Source: Micromonospora cabrerizensis (GTDB lineage: Bacteria > Actinomycetota > Actinomycetes > Mycobacteriales > Micromonosporaceae). Taken from it: a stretch of 64,000 nt of DNA. Position numbers and translations under genes: made by a program. Location of the stretch: contig NZ_JAKKFI010000060.1 of assembly GCF_022230955.1 (NCBI RefSeq), positions 62,001 to 126,000 of the forward strand, given 5' to 3'. The notes beneath the pieces are model-generated. The model did no database searches and had not been told where the DNA came from. It worked only from the letters and a program-made list of their open reading frames with translations. This document shows positions 41,633 through 52,389 of the stretch, piece by piece (within the stretch, counting starts at the first letter, position 1; each line of letters starts with the position of its first letter).

Positions 41633-43003
41633 TCACCATGCCGTATCCGTGCTCCTGTTCGGTTCCGGCCACCGGTCGGTGGCCGTGGATGGGGGTGGGG
41701 TCCGGGTCGGATCCGGCTCGTCGGCGCGGCTCGCTCGCGGTGAGATGAGCGCGGCCAGTGCCTCCGCCCGATCCGGCTGAGGTCGCGGGGCGGAATCGCC
41801 GGTGGTCGGCGGGGCGTCCGCGCGCCCGGCCGCGGTGACGACCGCGGCCAGCCCGGTGGTCAGCGGCACGGCGGCGATCAGTCCGAGGGTCGCGACCGCG
41901 CTGCGGACGATCTCCTGCGCGAGGAATTCGCTGGTGAGGATCTGCCCGATCGGTCGCGCGTCGGCGGTGAGCAGGAGCAGCAGGGGCAGCGACGCGCCCG
42001 CGTACGCCAGAACGATGGTGTTGACGGTGGAGGCGATGTGCGCGCGCCCGACCCGGGTGGCGGCGCGGTAGAGCTGCAACCGGGTCAGGCCGGGGTTGGC
42101 GTGCGCCAGCTCGGTGACGGTGGCCGCCTGCGTGACCGTCACGTCGTCGAGGACTCCGAGCGAGCCGATGATGATCCCGGCGAGCAGCAGACCGTGCAGG
42201 TCCACGTCGCCCTGGAACATCGACAGGGTGGTGGCGTCCTCGCTGCCGAAGCCCGTGAGGTGTGTCGCGGCCGTGGCGATGGTGGCGAGCACGCCGGTCA
42301 GCACCAGGCTGCCCAGGGTGCCGAGCACCGCGACGGAGGTCTGTGCGGTGACCCCGTGCGTCAGGTAGAGCACCACGAACATGATCAGGGCAGCACCGAC
42401 CACCGCCACCAGCAGGGGCGACTTGCCAGCGCCGATGCCCGGCAGCACGAAGGTGAGCAGGATGGCGAAGCTGGCCGCCAACCCGGCCAGCGCGGCCAGG
42501 CCTCGCCACCGACCGAACGCGACGATCGCGGCGGCGAAGACCACCGCCAACCACAGCATCGGGGTGCCACGCTGGTGCTCGGCGATGTTCCAGTTGCTGA
42601 TGGTGGGATCGGTGGGATCGGTCAGCTCGACCAGGATGACCTCGTCGCCGACCTCGACCCGGGGTGCGCCGGGCCCGTCGGGCACGGGTGTCTGCACCTG
42701 CTGGCCGGCGGACGGCCCGTCGTCCACCCGGACGTCGACCGTGCCGCACGGCCCGCCGCCGACGCGTGGCGTGCCCTCCGGGCTCGACGGCGTCGGCGGG
42801 CATGGTTCGGTCACCACCCGGGTCACCGTGCCGGGAAAGCGCGGCACGTCCGCCCCGCCGACAGAGTCGGGTGACCCGCCGCGCGGCCAGAGCAGCAGCG
42901 CCGCGAGCACGGTGGCGACGAAGAGCGGCACGACCGTCATGATGAGGATCCGCCGGACCCGGGGCGGGGCGGACGGAGCAGGGCGGGTGTGGTCGGAACC
43001 CAA
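41633..43003 (-). CDS. YibE/F family membrane protein
   Basis: A 456-residue protein with about nine transmembrane helices. After an N-terminal helix comes a soluble domain with VDVRVDDGPSAGQQV and VEVGDEVILVEL, then the YibE/F core: AGLAASFAILLTFVLPGI, LTHGVTAQTSVAVLGTLGSL and GVLDDVTVTQAATVTEL. Function is unknown. The C-terminal ~60 residues are disordered. I chose TTG 43003 because GGGAG lies 7 nt upstream; the frame stays open to GTG 43120, which has no ribosome binding site but cannot be excluded. Confidence 0.85.
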   Translation of the reverse strand: MGSDHTRPAPSAPPRVRRILIMTVVPLFVATVLAALLLWPRGGSPDSVGGADVPRFPGTVTRVVTEPCPPTPSSPEGTPRVGGGPCGTVDVRVDDGPSAGQQVQTPVPDGPGAPRVEVGDEVILVELTDPTDPTISNWNIAEHQRGTPMLWLAVVFAAAIVAFGRWRGLAALAGLAASFAILLTFVLPGIGAGKSPLLVAVVGAALIMFVVLYLTHGVTAQTSVAVLGTLGSLVLTGVLATIATAATHLTGFGSEDATTLSMFQGDVDLHGLLLAGIIIGSLGVLDDVTVTQAATVTELAHANPGLTRLQLYRAATRVGRAHIASTVNTIVLAYAGASLPLLLLLTADARPIGQILTSEFLAQEIVRSAVATLGLIAAVPLTTGLAAVVTAAGRADAPPTTGDSAPRPQPDRAEALAALISPRASRADEPDPTRTPPPSTATDRWPEPNRSTDTAW

Positions 43004-43305
43004 GGCGAGACTCCCAACGATCCGGTGCGGGATACGTGTCAGTGGGCCGGTCGGTTCATCCGCGCCGCGGAATCGCGGCGGGAGACGCGGCGGATCGCTG
43101 ACTGGCGACCAGCTGATCACGGATGGTCAGTGCCCGGCCCGGACGGTGAGCAGCGTCGCGGCCTGGTGGCGGCGCCGGTGCCCGTTCGCGCAGCGGCATG
43201 CGGGGGGTCATCGTGGGGAATGCTAACCAGCCCGGCCCGGGGGCGCAGGTCGTGACGGAGTGTCGTCGGTCGAACCGCCGCGTACCGCCGCCGGGGTGAG
43301 GGGCC
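43004..43305. other. region between the YibE/F and csoR genes
   Basis: 302 nt. Up to 43120 it could encode an N-terminal extension of YibE/F (low-complexity, not supported). The remainder carries no recognisable gene and no strong hairpin. Confidence 0.4.
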
Positions 43306-43602
43306 TCAGCCGCGCTTCATCAGCCGGCCGACCGCCGCCATCATCTCGGTGGCCATCTCGTCGGCCCGACCCTCGGCCGCCCCCTCGTGCATGCAGTGCC
43401 GGGCGTGCCCGTCGAGCAGCCCCAGCGCAACCTTGTCGAGCGCGGCCTGGATGGCGGAGATCTGGGTGAGCACGTCGATGCAGTAGCGGTCGTCGTCGAC
43501 CATCTTCTCGATGCCGCGGACCTGCCCCTCGACGCGGCGGAGCCGCGTGAGCAGCTGGTCCTTGCTGGCGGTGTACCCGCGGATCGGGGTGGGTGCGGTC
43601 AT
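43306..43602 (-). CDS. csoR: copper-sensing transcriptional repressor CsoR
   Basis: A 98-residue DUF156 protein. The copper ligands appear as Cys41 (RYCIDVL), His66 and Cys70 (DGHARHCMH), the same C-H-C spacing as mycobacterial CsoR. LTRLRRVEGQVRGIEKM is the DNA-binding helix. Cu(I) binding releases CsoR from its operator. It is divergent from a CopZ-like gene, with two GC-rich operator-like palindromes between. ATG 43602 is set by homology; the frame upstream is open but non-homologous. Confidence 0.93.
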   Translation of the reverse strand: MTAPTPIRGYTASKDQLLTRLRRVEGQVRGIEKMVDDDRYCIDVLTQISAIQAALDKVALGLLDGHARHCMHEGAAEGRADEMATEMMAAVGRLMKRG

Positions 43603-43618
43603 GCGAACCAGGATAGCG

Positions 43619-43633
43619 TACCCCTGGGGGGTA
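43619..43633. promoter_or_regulatory. CsoR operator-like palindrome 1
   Basis: TACCCC-TGG-GGGGTA, a perfect 6-3-6 inverted repeat 16 nt before the csoR start, of the GTACCCC/GGGGTA kind bound by CsoR in other actinobacteria. TATGGT (43632-43637) beside it may be a -10 for the plus-strand genes. Confidence 0.65.
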
Positions 43634-43657
43634 TGGTACGGTCGTCTTCGGGTGGGA

Positions 43658-43672
43658 TACCCCCACCGGGTA
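43658..43672. promoter_or_regulatory. CsoR operator-like palindrome 2
   Basis: TACCC-CCACC-GGGTA, a 5-5-5 inverted repeat 29 nt before the CopZ-like start, similar to palindrome 1. Confidence 0.55.
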
Positions 43673-43701
43673 CGGGTAATCGGTTCTGGGAGGCGTTCGC
43701 G

Positions 43702-43911
43702 ATGGTCAACACGACGTACCAGGTGCAGGGCATGACCTGTGGGCACTGCGTCAGCGCGGTGAGCGCCGAGGTCGGTGCGATCCCGGGCGTGCAGGACGTC
43801 CAGGTCGACCTCGCTGCCGGCCGGGTCACCGTCAGCAGCGACCAGCCACTTGACCCGGGAGTCGTCCGGGCCGCCGTCGACGAGGCCGGTTACGACCTCG
43901 TCGACGCGTGA
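43702..43911 (+). CDS. heavy-metal-associated domain protein, CopZ-like copper chaperone
   Basis: A 69-residue ferredoxin-like HMA domain. The metal site is Cys13 and Cys16 in GMTCGHCVSAV. Such proteins carry Cu(I) in the cytosol to CopA ATPases and to the repressor. GGGAGGCGTTCGCG precedes ATG 43702. It is the first gene of a three-gene copper operon divergent from csoR. Confidence 0.92.
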   Translation: MVNTTYQVQGMTCGHCVSAVSAEVGAIPGVQDVQVDLAAGRVTVSSDQPLDPGVVRAAVDEAGYDLVDA

Positions 43912-43924
43912 TCGGGGGGCGGGC

Positions 43925-44881
43925 ATGCGCACCGTGACGAGACTGGCCGGGTTCGCCGTGGGCCTTGCGGCGGTGTTCGGCACGACGTACGGGATCGGCC
44001 GGGTGGTCGACCGCGCCCCCGTGGTCGAGGGCCGGCACGACGGCGACGCCGCCCACGCGACGGGCGAGCACGACGAGGCGACCGACCGGCTCCCCGGCGG
44101 CCTGCTCGTCTCCGACCGGGGCTACACCCTCGAACACCTCGACGCCCCGGCCGACGAGTTCGCCTTCCGGATCGCCGGGCCGGACGGTCGCCCGGTGACC
44201 CGCTACGACGTGGCGCACGACAAGCGGATGCACCTGATCGTCGCCCGGCGGGACCTCTCCGGCTTCCGTCACGTGCACCCCGAGCTGGCCCCGGACGGCA
44301 CCTGGCGGGTCGACACCCCACTGGCCGGCGCCGGGCAGTGGCGGGCGTTCGCCGACTTCACCCCGACCGGGGGCGAGCCGCTGACCCTCGGTGTGGACGT
44401 GACCGTCCCCGGTGAACTGACCGAACGGCCGCTGCCCGCCCCCTCGACCAGCACCACGGTCGACGGCTACACGGTCACCCTGACCGGCTCGCCGCAGCCC
44501 GGCCGCACCTCACCGCTGACCCTGACGGTGAGCCGGGGCGGGCAGCCGGTCACCGACCTGGAGCCCTACCTGGGCGCGTACGGGCACCTGGTGGCCCTGC
44601 GCCGGGGTGACCTGGCGTACCTGCACGTGCACCCGGACGGGGTTCCCGGCGACGGGCGGACCCGGCCCGGCCCGGCGGTCACCTTCCTCGCCGAGGTGCC
44701 GTCGGCCGGCAGCTACCGGCTCTACCTCGACTTTCGGCACGGCGGGGCGGTGCACACCGCCGAGTTCACCGTCGTCGCCGGCACCCCAACGGTCGGCACC
44801 CCACCCACCGGGGGCGACCCGAGCGGACCCGCACCGACCGGGGGCGCCGACCACGGCACCCCCGGGCACGGGCACAACTGA
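43925..44881 (+). CDS. secreted or membrane-anchored His-rich protein of the copper operon
   Basis: A 318-residue protein with an N-terminal hydrophobic helix (LAGFAVGLAAVFGTTYGIGRV). Two similar beta-rich halves each carry an HVHP motif: His116-Val-His118-Pro and His234-Val-His236-Pro. Residues 80-130 include YDVAHDKRMHLIVARRDLSG. The tail is Gly/Pro-rich and ends DHGTPGHGHN. The repeated His motifs and the position between a copper chaperone and a copper ATPase suggest extracytoplasmic copper binding. That is inference; the family itself is uncharacterised to me. Confidence 0.7.
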   Translation: MRTVTRLAGFAVGLAAVFGTTYGIGRVVDRAPVVEGRHDGDAAHATGEHDEATDRLPGGLLVSDRGYTLEHLDAPADEFAFRIAGPDGRPVTRYDVAHDKRMHLIVARRDLSGFRHVHPELAPDGTWRVDTPLAGAGQWRAFADFTPTGGEPLTLGVDVTVPGELTERPLPAPSTSTTVDGYTVTLTGSPQPGRTSPLTLTVSRGGQPVTDLEPYLGAYGHLVALRRGDLAYLHVHPDGVPGDGRTRPGPAVTFLAEVPSAGSYRLYLDFRHGGAVHTAEFTVVAGTPTVGTPPTGGDPSGPAPTGGADHGTPGHGHN

Positions 44882-44893
44882 CGGGACCAGACG

Positions 44894-47146
<2,253 letters not shown>

Positions 47147-47156
47147 CGAGAGGAAT

Positions 47157-47182
47157 GGTTGGGCCGGTGACGGCGGGGGTAT
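47157..47182 (+). promoter_or_regulatory. SigB/SigF-like promoter of the CsbD gene
   Basis: GGTT (47157-47160), 16-nt spacer, perfect GGGTAT (47177-47182), about 42 nt before ATG 47224. CsbD is a SigB-dependent stress gene in Bacillus subtilis, which fits. Confidence 0.55.
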
Positions 47183-47223
47183 TGCTGGTGTCGTAGCAGC
47201 GACGCTTGCAATGGAGGTTCGCA

Positions 47224-47397
47224 ATGGGTATGGATGACAAGATCAACAATGCCACCGAGGACGCGACCGGCAAGCTGAAGGAAGGCGCCGGTCGGGCCAC
47301 CGACAACGAGCAGCTCGAGGCCGAGGGTCGCGCGGACCAGTCCACGGCCAAGCTCAAGCAGGCCGGCGAGAAGATCAAGGACGCCTTCAAGAGCTGA
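47224..47397 (+). CDS. CsbD family stress protein
   Basis: A 57-residue helical protein with the CsbD pattern DDKINNATEDATGKLKEGAG and a repeat-like second half ending AGEKIKDAFKS. CsbD proteins are abundant in general stress; their mechanism is unknown. GGAGGTTCGCA precedes ATG 47224; a start 18 nt upstream is less likely. Followed by a strong hairpin. Confidence 0.9.
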   Translation: MGMDDKINNATEDATGKLKEGAGRATDNEQLEAEGRADQSTAKLKQAGEKIKDAFKS

Positions 47398-47415
47398 CGT
47401 ACGACGCACATCGCA

Positions 47416-47446
47416 CGCCGGGCCGGTGATCATCACCGGCCCGGCG
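47416..47446 (+). terminator. terminator hairpin after the CsbD gene
   Basis: CGCCGGGCCGGTGAT / ATCACCGGCCCGGCG, two 15-nt arms separated by one base, followed by TTCT; 18 nt after the stop. Confidence 0.85.
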
Positions 47447-47559
47447 TTCTGCGTGTCCGGCCCTCTTCGTGACCCTGAGATCCCCCTGATTCCGTTTCCG
47501 GGCCCCACCGCCGCACGCCTCTACCTGCTAACTTCCATTTGCACCTGCGAGGGAGGGTT

Positions 47560-47907
47560 ATGAGCAGCGCCCCACCGCCGGCCGGCGACGACCTGGTCCG
47601 TGTGCTGGCCACCCTGGCCAACCCGCACCGGCTGCGGGTCATCGCCGCGCTGACCCGCGAACGTGCGTACGTCAGCGGGCTGGCCCGGCAACTGGGCATC
47701 AGCCGGGCGCTGTTGCAGGTCCACCTACGGAAGCTGGCGGCGGCCGGGTTGGTCACCGCCAGCCTGGAGTTGTCGGAGGACGGGAAGGCCATGAACTACT
47801 ACGAGGTGACGCCGTTCGTGCTCACCCTCACCCCCGAGGTCATCGCGATCGCGGTCGAGACGCTGACCATGCCCGCCTCGGTCGAGCAGCCGGGAGCGGA
47901 CCGATGA
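47560..47907 (+). CDS. ArsR-type winged helix transcriptional regulator
   Basis: A 115-residue regulator. LVRVLATLANPHRLRVIAAL starts the domain, VSGLARQLGISRALLQVHLRKL is the helix-turn-helix, and AMNYYEVTPF forms the wing. No Cys metal site is present, so the signal is not an obvious metal. GGGAGGGTT directly precedes ATG 47560. The stop overlaps the next gene (ATGA), so it probably controls or works with that membrane protein. Confidence 0.85.
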   Translation: MSSAPPPAGDDLVRVLATLANPHRLRVIAALTRERAYVSGLARQLGISRALLQVHLRKLAAAGLVTASLELSEDGKAMNYYEVTPFVLTLTPEVIAIAVETLTMPASVEQPGADR

Positions 47908-48173
47908 GCGGACACGACTGGACCGAGGTGGTCGGCGCGATCGGCATCTTCGCCCTGATCATCAGCGTGTTCACGGTGAGCGTCGTCCAGCTGGCCAAGA
48001 CCCGCCGGACCCGGCTCGAACTGGCCCGCGCGGACGACTACCGCCGGCTGGCCGAGACGGCGACGCAGGCCCAGGCCGAGAACGCCCGACTGCTCGCCGC
48101 GATGGACGGGCGGCTGGGCGGGATGGAAACCCGGATGACCACGCTCGAACGCGTCTTGCGCGAGGTCGAGTGA
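47904..48173 (+). CDS. small membrane protein with coiled-coil tail
   Basis: An 89-residue protein with one transmembrane helix at about 9-31 (VGAIGIFALIISVFTVSVVQ) and a charged helical tail likely to oligomerise (RLAETATQAQAENARLLAAM). Function unknown. It is co-translated with the ArsR-type regulator; HTH plus small membrane partner pairs of this kind are frequent in actinobacteria. Confidence 0.7.
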   Translation: MSGHDWTEVVGAIGIFALIISVFTVSVVQLAKTRRTRLELARADDYRRLAETATQAQAENARLLAAMDGRLGGMETRMTTLERVLREVE

Positions 48174-48191
48174 CCCGCTGAGGCGCAGGGC

Positions 48192-48225
48192 CCCGGGCCG
48201 CCGAGCGGCTACTCGACGGCCCGGG
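48192..48225 (+). terminator. terminator hairpin after the regulator/membrane protein pair
   Basis: CCCGGGCCG-C-CGAG / CTCG-A-CGGCCCGGG with loop CGGCTA, one mismatch. Confidence 0.8.
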
Positions 48226-48297
48226 TGGAAGCAGCATCACCTCGCCCAGTGGGCGAGCTTCACCGGTAACGCTCCTTCGAGGAGAGGACAGCACCTC

Positions 48298-49770
48298 ATG
48301 CTGCGCGTACGCAAATCCGCCGGGATCTGGGCGGTTGCCCTGGCCCTCACGGCCACCGGCCTGACCCCGGCGAGCCCCGCCGTCGCCCGACCACAGCCCG
48401 GTCCGACGATCGACTGGCGGCCCTGCGCCTCCGACGCCGACGCCGAGTGCGGCACCCTGTCGCTGCCGGTGGACTGGAACCAACCCCGAGGTGAGCGCTT
48501 CGACCTGGCGTTGGCGCGTCGGGCCGCCGACCGGACCACCCGCAAGGGTGCGCTGGTCTTCGGCCCGGGTGGGCCGGGCGACAGCGGGGTCGACCGGGTG
48601 GTGAACGGCAGCTCCCGGTTCAGTGCCGACCTGCGTGCCCGGTTCGACATCGTCAGCTTCGACCCACGCGGCACCGGCGGCAGCCACCCGGTGATCTGCG
48701 CGCGGGACCTGCTCGCCCGGCAACCGCAGCTGATCGCCGACCAGGCCCAGTTCGACGCGACCCTGGCCGGCAACGCGCTGCTGCGCGCCGACTGCCGGGC
48801 CCGCACCGGAGCGCTCTACGACCACGTCGACACCACCAGCGCCGCCCGCGACCTGGACGCGGTCCGGGCCGCGCTCGGCGAGCGACAGCTGACCTTCCAC
48901 GGCAGTTCGTACGGCACGCTGCTCGGGCAGCGGTACGCGGAGCTGTACCCGCACCGGGTCCGGGCCGTCGTGCTGGAGGCATCGATGGACCACAGCGCCG
49001 GCACCCGCGCCTTCCTCGACAGCCAGGCGGTCACCGCGGAGAACGCGTTCGACGAGTTCGTCGCCTGGTGTGACCGGTCCGCTACCTGCGGGCTCAACGG
49101 GCGGGACGTCCGGGCGATCTGGGTCGGGTTGCGCGCCCGGGCCGAGCGCGGCACCCTGACCGACCCGGACCGGGCCGGGGTCGTGCTGACCCCGTTCGAG
49201 TTGGCCCGGCTCACCCACAAGAAGTTCTACGACACGTGGCGGTGGCCGGGGCTGGCCGAATGGTTCGGCAGGATGGACGCCGCCGCCCCGCCGACCGCCG
49301 TGCCCCCGGCCGACGCCACGGTGACGGCCGACGCCGTCGCGCCGTACCCCTTCGCGGTCTTCTGCCAGGACTGGAGCCTGCCCGTCCGCGACTACCGGGA
49401 GTACGCCGCGCACGTGCGCCGGGCGGCCCTGCTCGCACCGGACCTGCGGTACCCGCCGGCCCTGTTCGCCCTCGTGACCTGCCTGGGCACTCCGACGCCG
49501 GTCGCCAACCCGCAGCACCGACTGCGGGTCCGCACCGACGTGCCGCTGCTGCTCGCCGCCACCGTGCACGACCCGGCGAGCGGGTACGACTGGGCCCGCA
49601 CGGTGACCCGGCAACTGGGCAGGCACGGCGCTCTGCTCACCTACCAGGGGTGGGGGCACGGCAGTTACACCAGCAGCCCCTGTGTGGAACGAGCCGTCGA
49701 CGCCTACCTGATCGACCAGGTGGTGCCCGCCCGAGGTGCCACCTGCCCGGCCGTCGACCCCGACGTGTGA
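48298..49770 (+). CDS. secreted alpha/beta hydrolase, tripeptidyl aminopeptidase (TAP) type
   Basis: A 490-residue exported serine peptidase. Signal peptide about 1-30 (VALALTATGLTPASPAVA). FGPGGPGDSGVD is the oxyanion loop, DPRGTGGS precedes the core, Ser204 in HGSSYGTLLG is the nucleophile, and the C-terminal TAP-like domain carries the His in GWGHGSYTSSPC. Streptomyces relatives remove N-terminal peptides from extracellular proteins. GAGGAGAGGAC precedes ATG 48298. Confidence 0.9.
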   Translation: MLRVRKSAGIWAVALALTATGLTPASPAVARPQPGPTIDWRPCASDADAECGTLSLPVDWNQPRGERFDLALARRAADRTTRKGALVFGPGGPGDSGVDRVVNGSSRFSADLRARFDIVSFDPRGTGGSHPVICARDLLARQPQLIADQAQFDATLAGNALLRADCRARTGALYDHVDTTSAARDLDAVRAALGERQLTFHGSSYGTLLGQRYAELYPHRVRAVVLEASMDHSAGTRAFLDSQAVTAENAFDEFVAWCDRSATCGLNGRDVRAIWVGLRARAERGTLTDPDRAGVVLTPFELARLTHKKFYDTWRWPGLAEWFGRMDAAAPPTAVPPADATVTADAVAPYPFAVFCQDWSLPVRDYREYAAHVRRAALLAPDLRYPPALFALVTCLGTPTPVANPQHRLRVRTDVPLLLAATVHDPASGYDWARTVTRQLGRHGALLTYQGWGHGSYTSSPCVERAVDAYLIDQVVPARGATCPAVDPDV

Positions 49771-49777
49771 GCCCGCC

Positions 49778-49815
49778 GCCGGACGTCGGGTGGTCAGGTT
49801 CGCCCGACGGCCGGC
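49778..49815. terminator. hairpin between convergent peptidase and methyltransferase genes
   Basis: GCCGG-A-CGTCGGG / CCCGACG-G-CCGGC around a 12-nt loop, one mismatch. Confidence 0.55.
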
Positions 49816-49825
49816 AGTGCCCTGC

Positions 49826-50458
49826 TCAGCGGCGTCGAGTGGCGCGGACGACGACGTCGTACAGCGGGACCTCCCGGCCGGGCACCGAGCGGCGGTGCTC
49901 CTCGGCGGTGACCGTCTCCCAGGTGGTGCTGTCCAGGCCGGCGGTGATGTCCGCGAGGGTGACCGATGCCTCCTCGGGCGGGTGGTGGCCGTGCCCGGCG
50001 GCCTGCGAGGTGTGCAGGTGCCCGACGATCAGCAGGCTGCCGCCCGGCGCCACCCACCGGGAGATGCGGTCGTAGAAGGCCAGGTGCGGCATCGCGGGGT
50101 GCGCGTAGTGCGTCGTCACCAGATCGAACCGCGTCCCCGGGGCCCAGGTCGTCAGGTCCGCCTCCACCCACCGCACGCGCTCGGCCACCCCGGCGCTCTC
50201 CGCGCGTCCGGCCGCGAGAGCGAGGGCCCCGGAGGCGATGTCGACCGCGGTGACCTGCCAGCCGTGGGAGGCGAGCCAGATAGCCTCCGTGCCGGTGCCG
50301 CACCCGGCGTCCAGCACCGTGCCCGGCGTCAGGCCGGCGGTCTCCCGGGCCAGGTACGGGTGCGGGGGAGCCGCGCCGACGGCACCGGGATGATCATGCT
50401 GAACCTCGTGCCAGTGCCGATCCCAGTAGCCCTTGTCGAACTCGTGCTGCTCGGCCAT
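49826..50458 (-). CDS. class I SAM-dependent methyltransferase
   Basis: A 210-residue Rossmann methyltransferase. It starts MAEQHEFDKGYWDRHWHEVQ, has motif I VLDAGCGTGTEAIWLA, VTAVDIASGAL for the SAM ribose acid, and GGSLLIVGHLHT as the post-III strand. The substrate is unknown. It is divergent from an XRE-cupin regulator, with 86 nt between, and an inverted repeat overlaps that region, so the regulator probably controls it. GAAGGAGCAGGCAG precedes ATG 50458. Confidence 0.9.
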   Translation of the reverse strand: MAEQHEFDKGYWDRHWHEVQHDHPGAVGAAPPHPYLARETAGLTPGTVLDAGCGTGTEAIWLASHGWQVTAVDIASGALALAAGRAESAGVAERVRWVEADLTTWAPGTRFDLVTTHYAHPAMPHLAFYDRISRWVAPGGSLLIVGHLHTSQAAGHGHHPPEEASVTLADITAGLDSTTWETVTAEEHRRSVPGREVPLYDVVVRATRRR

Positions 50459-50517
50459 CTGCCTGCTCCTTCGCGTCGGTAGCGACTGTGACCGACCCGC
50501 CCACCCGTCCGCAAAGC

Positions 50518-50537
50518 ATCTTGCCGAATGGCAAAAT
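50518..50537. promoter_or_regulatory. operator-like inverted repeat overlapping the XRE-cupin promoter
   Basis: ATCTTGCC-gaat-GGCAAAAT, 8-nt arms with 7 of 8 pairs. The right arm contains CAAAAT (50532-50537), placed 7 nt before ATG 50545 as a leaderless -10. It is well placed for autorepression and for control of the divergent methyltransferase. Confidence 0.55.
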
Positions 50538-50544
50538 CGGGGAC

Positions 50545-51129
50545 ATGGACGAGCCGGACCGCACCCTCGACGCTGTCGGACCGAGACTGAAGCACCTCCG
50601 GCTCCGCCGCGACATCACGCTCACCGACCTCGCCGCCGAGACCGGCATCTCCGCCAGCACCCTGTCCAGGCTCGAAGCCGGCCTGCGTCGCCCCACGCTG
50701 GAGCAGCTCCTCCCGCTCGCCCGCGTCCACGGCGTGACGCTCGACGAGCTCGTCGGCGCGCCACCGACCGGCGATCCCCGCATCAACCTGCGCCCCATCA
50801 CGTGCAGCGACGGATCGGTCATCCTGCCGCTGACCCGGCGGCCCGGGGGCATCCAGGCCTACAAGTACGTGCTCCCCGCCAGCGCCGACGACCGCGAACC
50901 CGACCTGCGCACCCACGAGGGATACGACTGGGTCTACGTCCTCAACGGCACGCTGCGGCTGGTGCTCGGCGAGCACAACCTCGTCCTCAGCCCCGGCGAG
51001 GCCGCCGAGTTCGACACCCGCACCCCGCACTGGTTCGGGGCCACCAGCTCCGGCCCCGTCGAGTTCCTCAGCCTGATCGGGAAACAGGGCGAACGCGCCC
51101 ACGTCCGCGCCGCCCCGAAGGCCGACTGA
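50545..51129 (+). CDS. XRE family transcriptional regulator with cupin domain
   Basis: A 194-residue regulator. Residues 12-70 are a Cro/C1-type helix-turn-helix (LKHLRLRRDITLTDLAAETG, SASTLSRLEAG), and about 105-185 form a cupin barrel (HEGYDWVYVLNGTLRLVLGE, EFDTRTPHWFGA) that should sense a small ligand. ATG 50545 is favoured over an in-frame start 57 nt upstream because the inverted repeat and CAAAAT box lie between them. It ends 6 nt before the convergent sigma factor gene. Confidence 0.9.
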   Translation: MDEPDRTLDAVGPRLKHLRLRRDITLTDLAAETGISASTLSRLEAGLRRPTLEQLLPLARVHGVTLDELVGAPPTGDPRINLRPITCSDGSVILPLTRRPGGIQAYKYVLPASADDREPDLRTHEGYDWVYVLNGTLRLVLGEHNLVLSPGEAAEFDTRTPHWFGATSSGPVEFLSLIGKQGERAHVRAAPKAD

Positions 51130-51135
51130 CCCAGG

Positions 51136-52389
51136 TCATCGCTGCCCGGCCAGTCGGCCGGCCCTCAGCTCCAGGTACCGCTGCTCGGGCAGGCTCGTGG
51201 TGCCGCGCGCCGCGGCCAGGTACGCCTCCCGCGCCGCCTCGGCGTCCCCGGCCATCTCCAGCAGGTGCGCCCGGACGGCGGCGAGCCGGTGGTGCCCGGC
51301 CGTGCGCTCGTCGGCGATCAGCGGTGTGAGCAGGGCGAGCCCCGCCCGTGGCCCGTCCACCATCGCCACCGCCACCGACTGGTTGAGCGTGATCATCGGG
51401 TTCGGGGCGATCCGGGCCAGCAGCCGGTAGAGCGCGACGATCTGCCGCCAGTCCGTCTCCGCCGCCGTCGACGCCTCGGCGTGCACGGCGGCGATCGCCG
51501 CCTGGAGCTGGTACGGACCCGGCGGCGACCAGGTCAACGCCTCGGTGATCAGCGCGATCCCCTCCGCGATGGCGGCCGCGTCCCATCGGGTGCGGTCCTG
51601 CTCGGCGAGGGGCACCAGGTCCCCGTCCGGGCCGAGCCGGGCCGCCCGGTGCGCGTCGGTGAGCAGCATGAGCGCCAACAGCCCGGCCACCTCGCCGTCG
51701 TCGGGCAGCAACCCGCGCAGGATGCGGGCCAGCCGGATCGCCTCGCCGGTCAGCTCGGCCCGGTGCAGGTCCGGGCCACTCGACGCGGTGTACCCCTCGT
51801 TGAAGATCAGATAGAGCACCCGGAGCACCGACCGCAGCCGCTCGTCCCGCTCCGCCGGATCGGGCATCGTGAACCGGGCCCCGGCGGCCTCGATCCGCTG
51901 CTTGGCCCGGCGGATCCGTTGACTCATCGTCGCCTCCGGCACCAGGTACGCCCGGGCGATCTGAGCCGTGCTGAGACCGCCGACCGCGCGCAGGGTGAGC
52001 GTCACCTGCGCCGGTCCGGTCAGCGCCGGGTGACAGCAGAGGAACAGCAGCGTGAGGGTGTCGTCCGCCGTCGGGACCGCCGGCTCCGCGTCGGCCGGCG
52101 GCGCCACCTGGGCGTACGCCGGCTCGCGCAGCGCCACCGCCACCTCGCGGTCCCGGCGGGCGCTCTCGCTGCGCCACTCGTCGGTGAGCCGCCGGGTGGC
52201 CACGGTGAGCAGCCAGGCGCGGGGGCTGTCCGGTACGCCCTGCCCGGGCCACTGTGTCGCGGCGGCCAGCAGCGCCTCCTGGACCGCGTCCTCGCATCGG
52301 TCGAACTGGCCGTGCCGGCGGACCAGCAGGCCGAGGACCTGCGGCGCGAGGGTGCGCAGCAGATCCTCGACCGTCCGGTCCTCGGTCAC
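51136..52389 (-). CDS. ECF42-type RNA polymerase sigma factor with C-terminal extension
   Basis: A 417-residue ECF sigma factor. Region 2 (FDRCEDAVQEALLAAATQWP, SPRAWLLTVATRRLTDEWRS) and region 4 (LSTAQIARAYLVPEATMSQR) occupy about residues 1-175. A ~240-residue helical extension with FNEGYTASSG and PNPMITLNQSVAVAMV follows, the DUF6596/TPR-like domain of group ECF42. These act without a classical anti-sigma factor and are paired with a YCII/DGPF protein, which is the upstream gene here. GTG 52389 overlaps the stop of that gene. Confidence 0.92.
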   Translation of the reverse strand: MTEDRTVEDLLRTLAPQVLGLLVRRHGQFDRCEDAVQEALLAAATQWPGQGVPDSPRAWLLTVATRRLTDEWRSESARRDREVAVALREPAYAQVAPPADAEPAVPTADDTLTLLFLCCHPALTGPAQVTLTLRAVGGLSTAQIARAYLVPEATMSQRIRRAKQRIEAAGARFTMPDPAERDERLRSVLRVLYLIFNEGYTASSGPDLHRAELTGEAIRLARILRGLLPDDGEVAGLLALMLLTDAHRAARLGPDGDLVPLAEQDRTRWDAAAIAEGIALITEALTWSPPGPYQLQAAIAAVHAEASTAAETDWRQIVALYRLLARIAPNPMITLNQSVAVAMVDGPRAGLALLTPLIADERTAGHHRLAAVRAHLLEMAGDAEAAREAYLAAARGTTSLPEQRYLELRAGRLAGQR

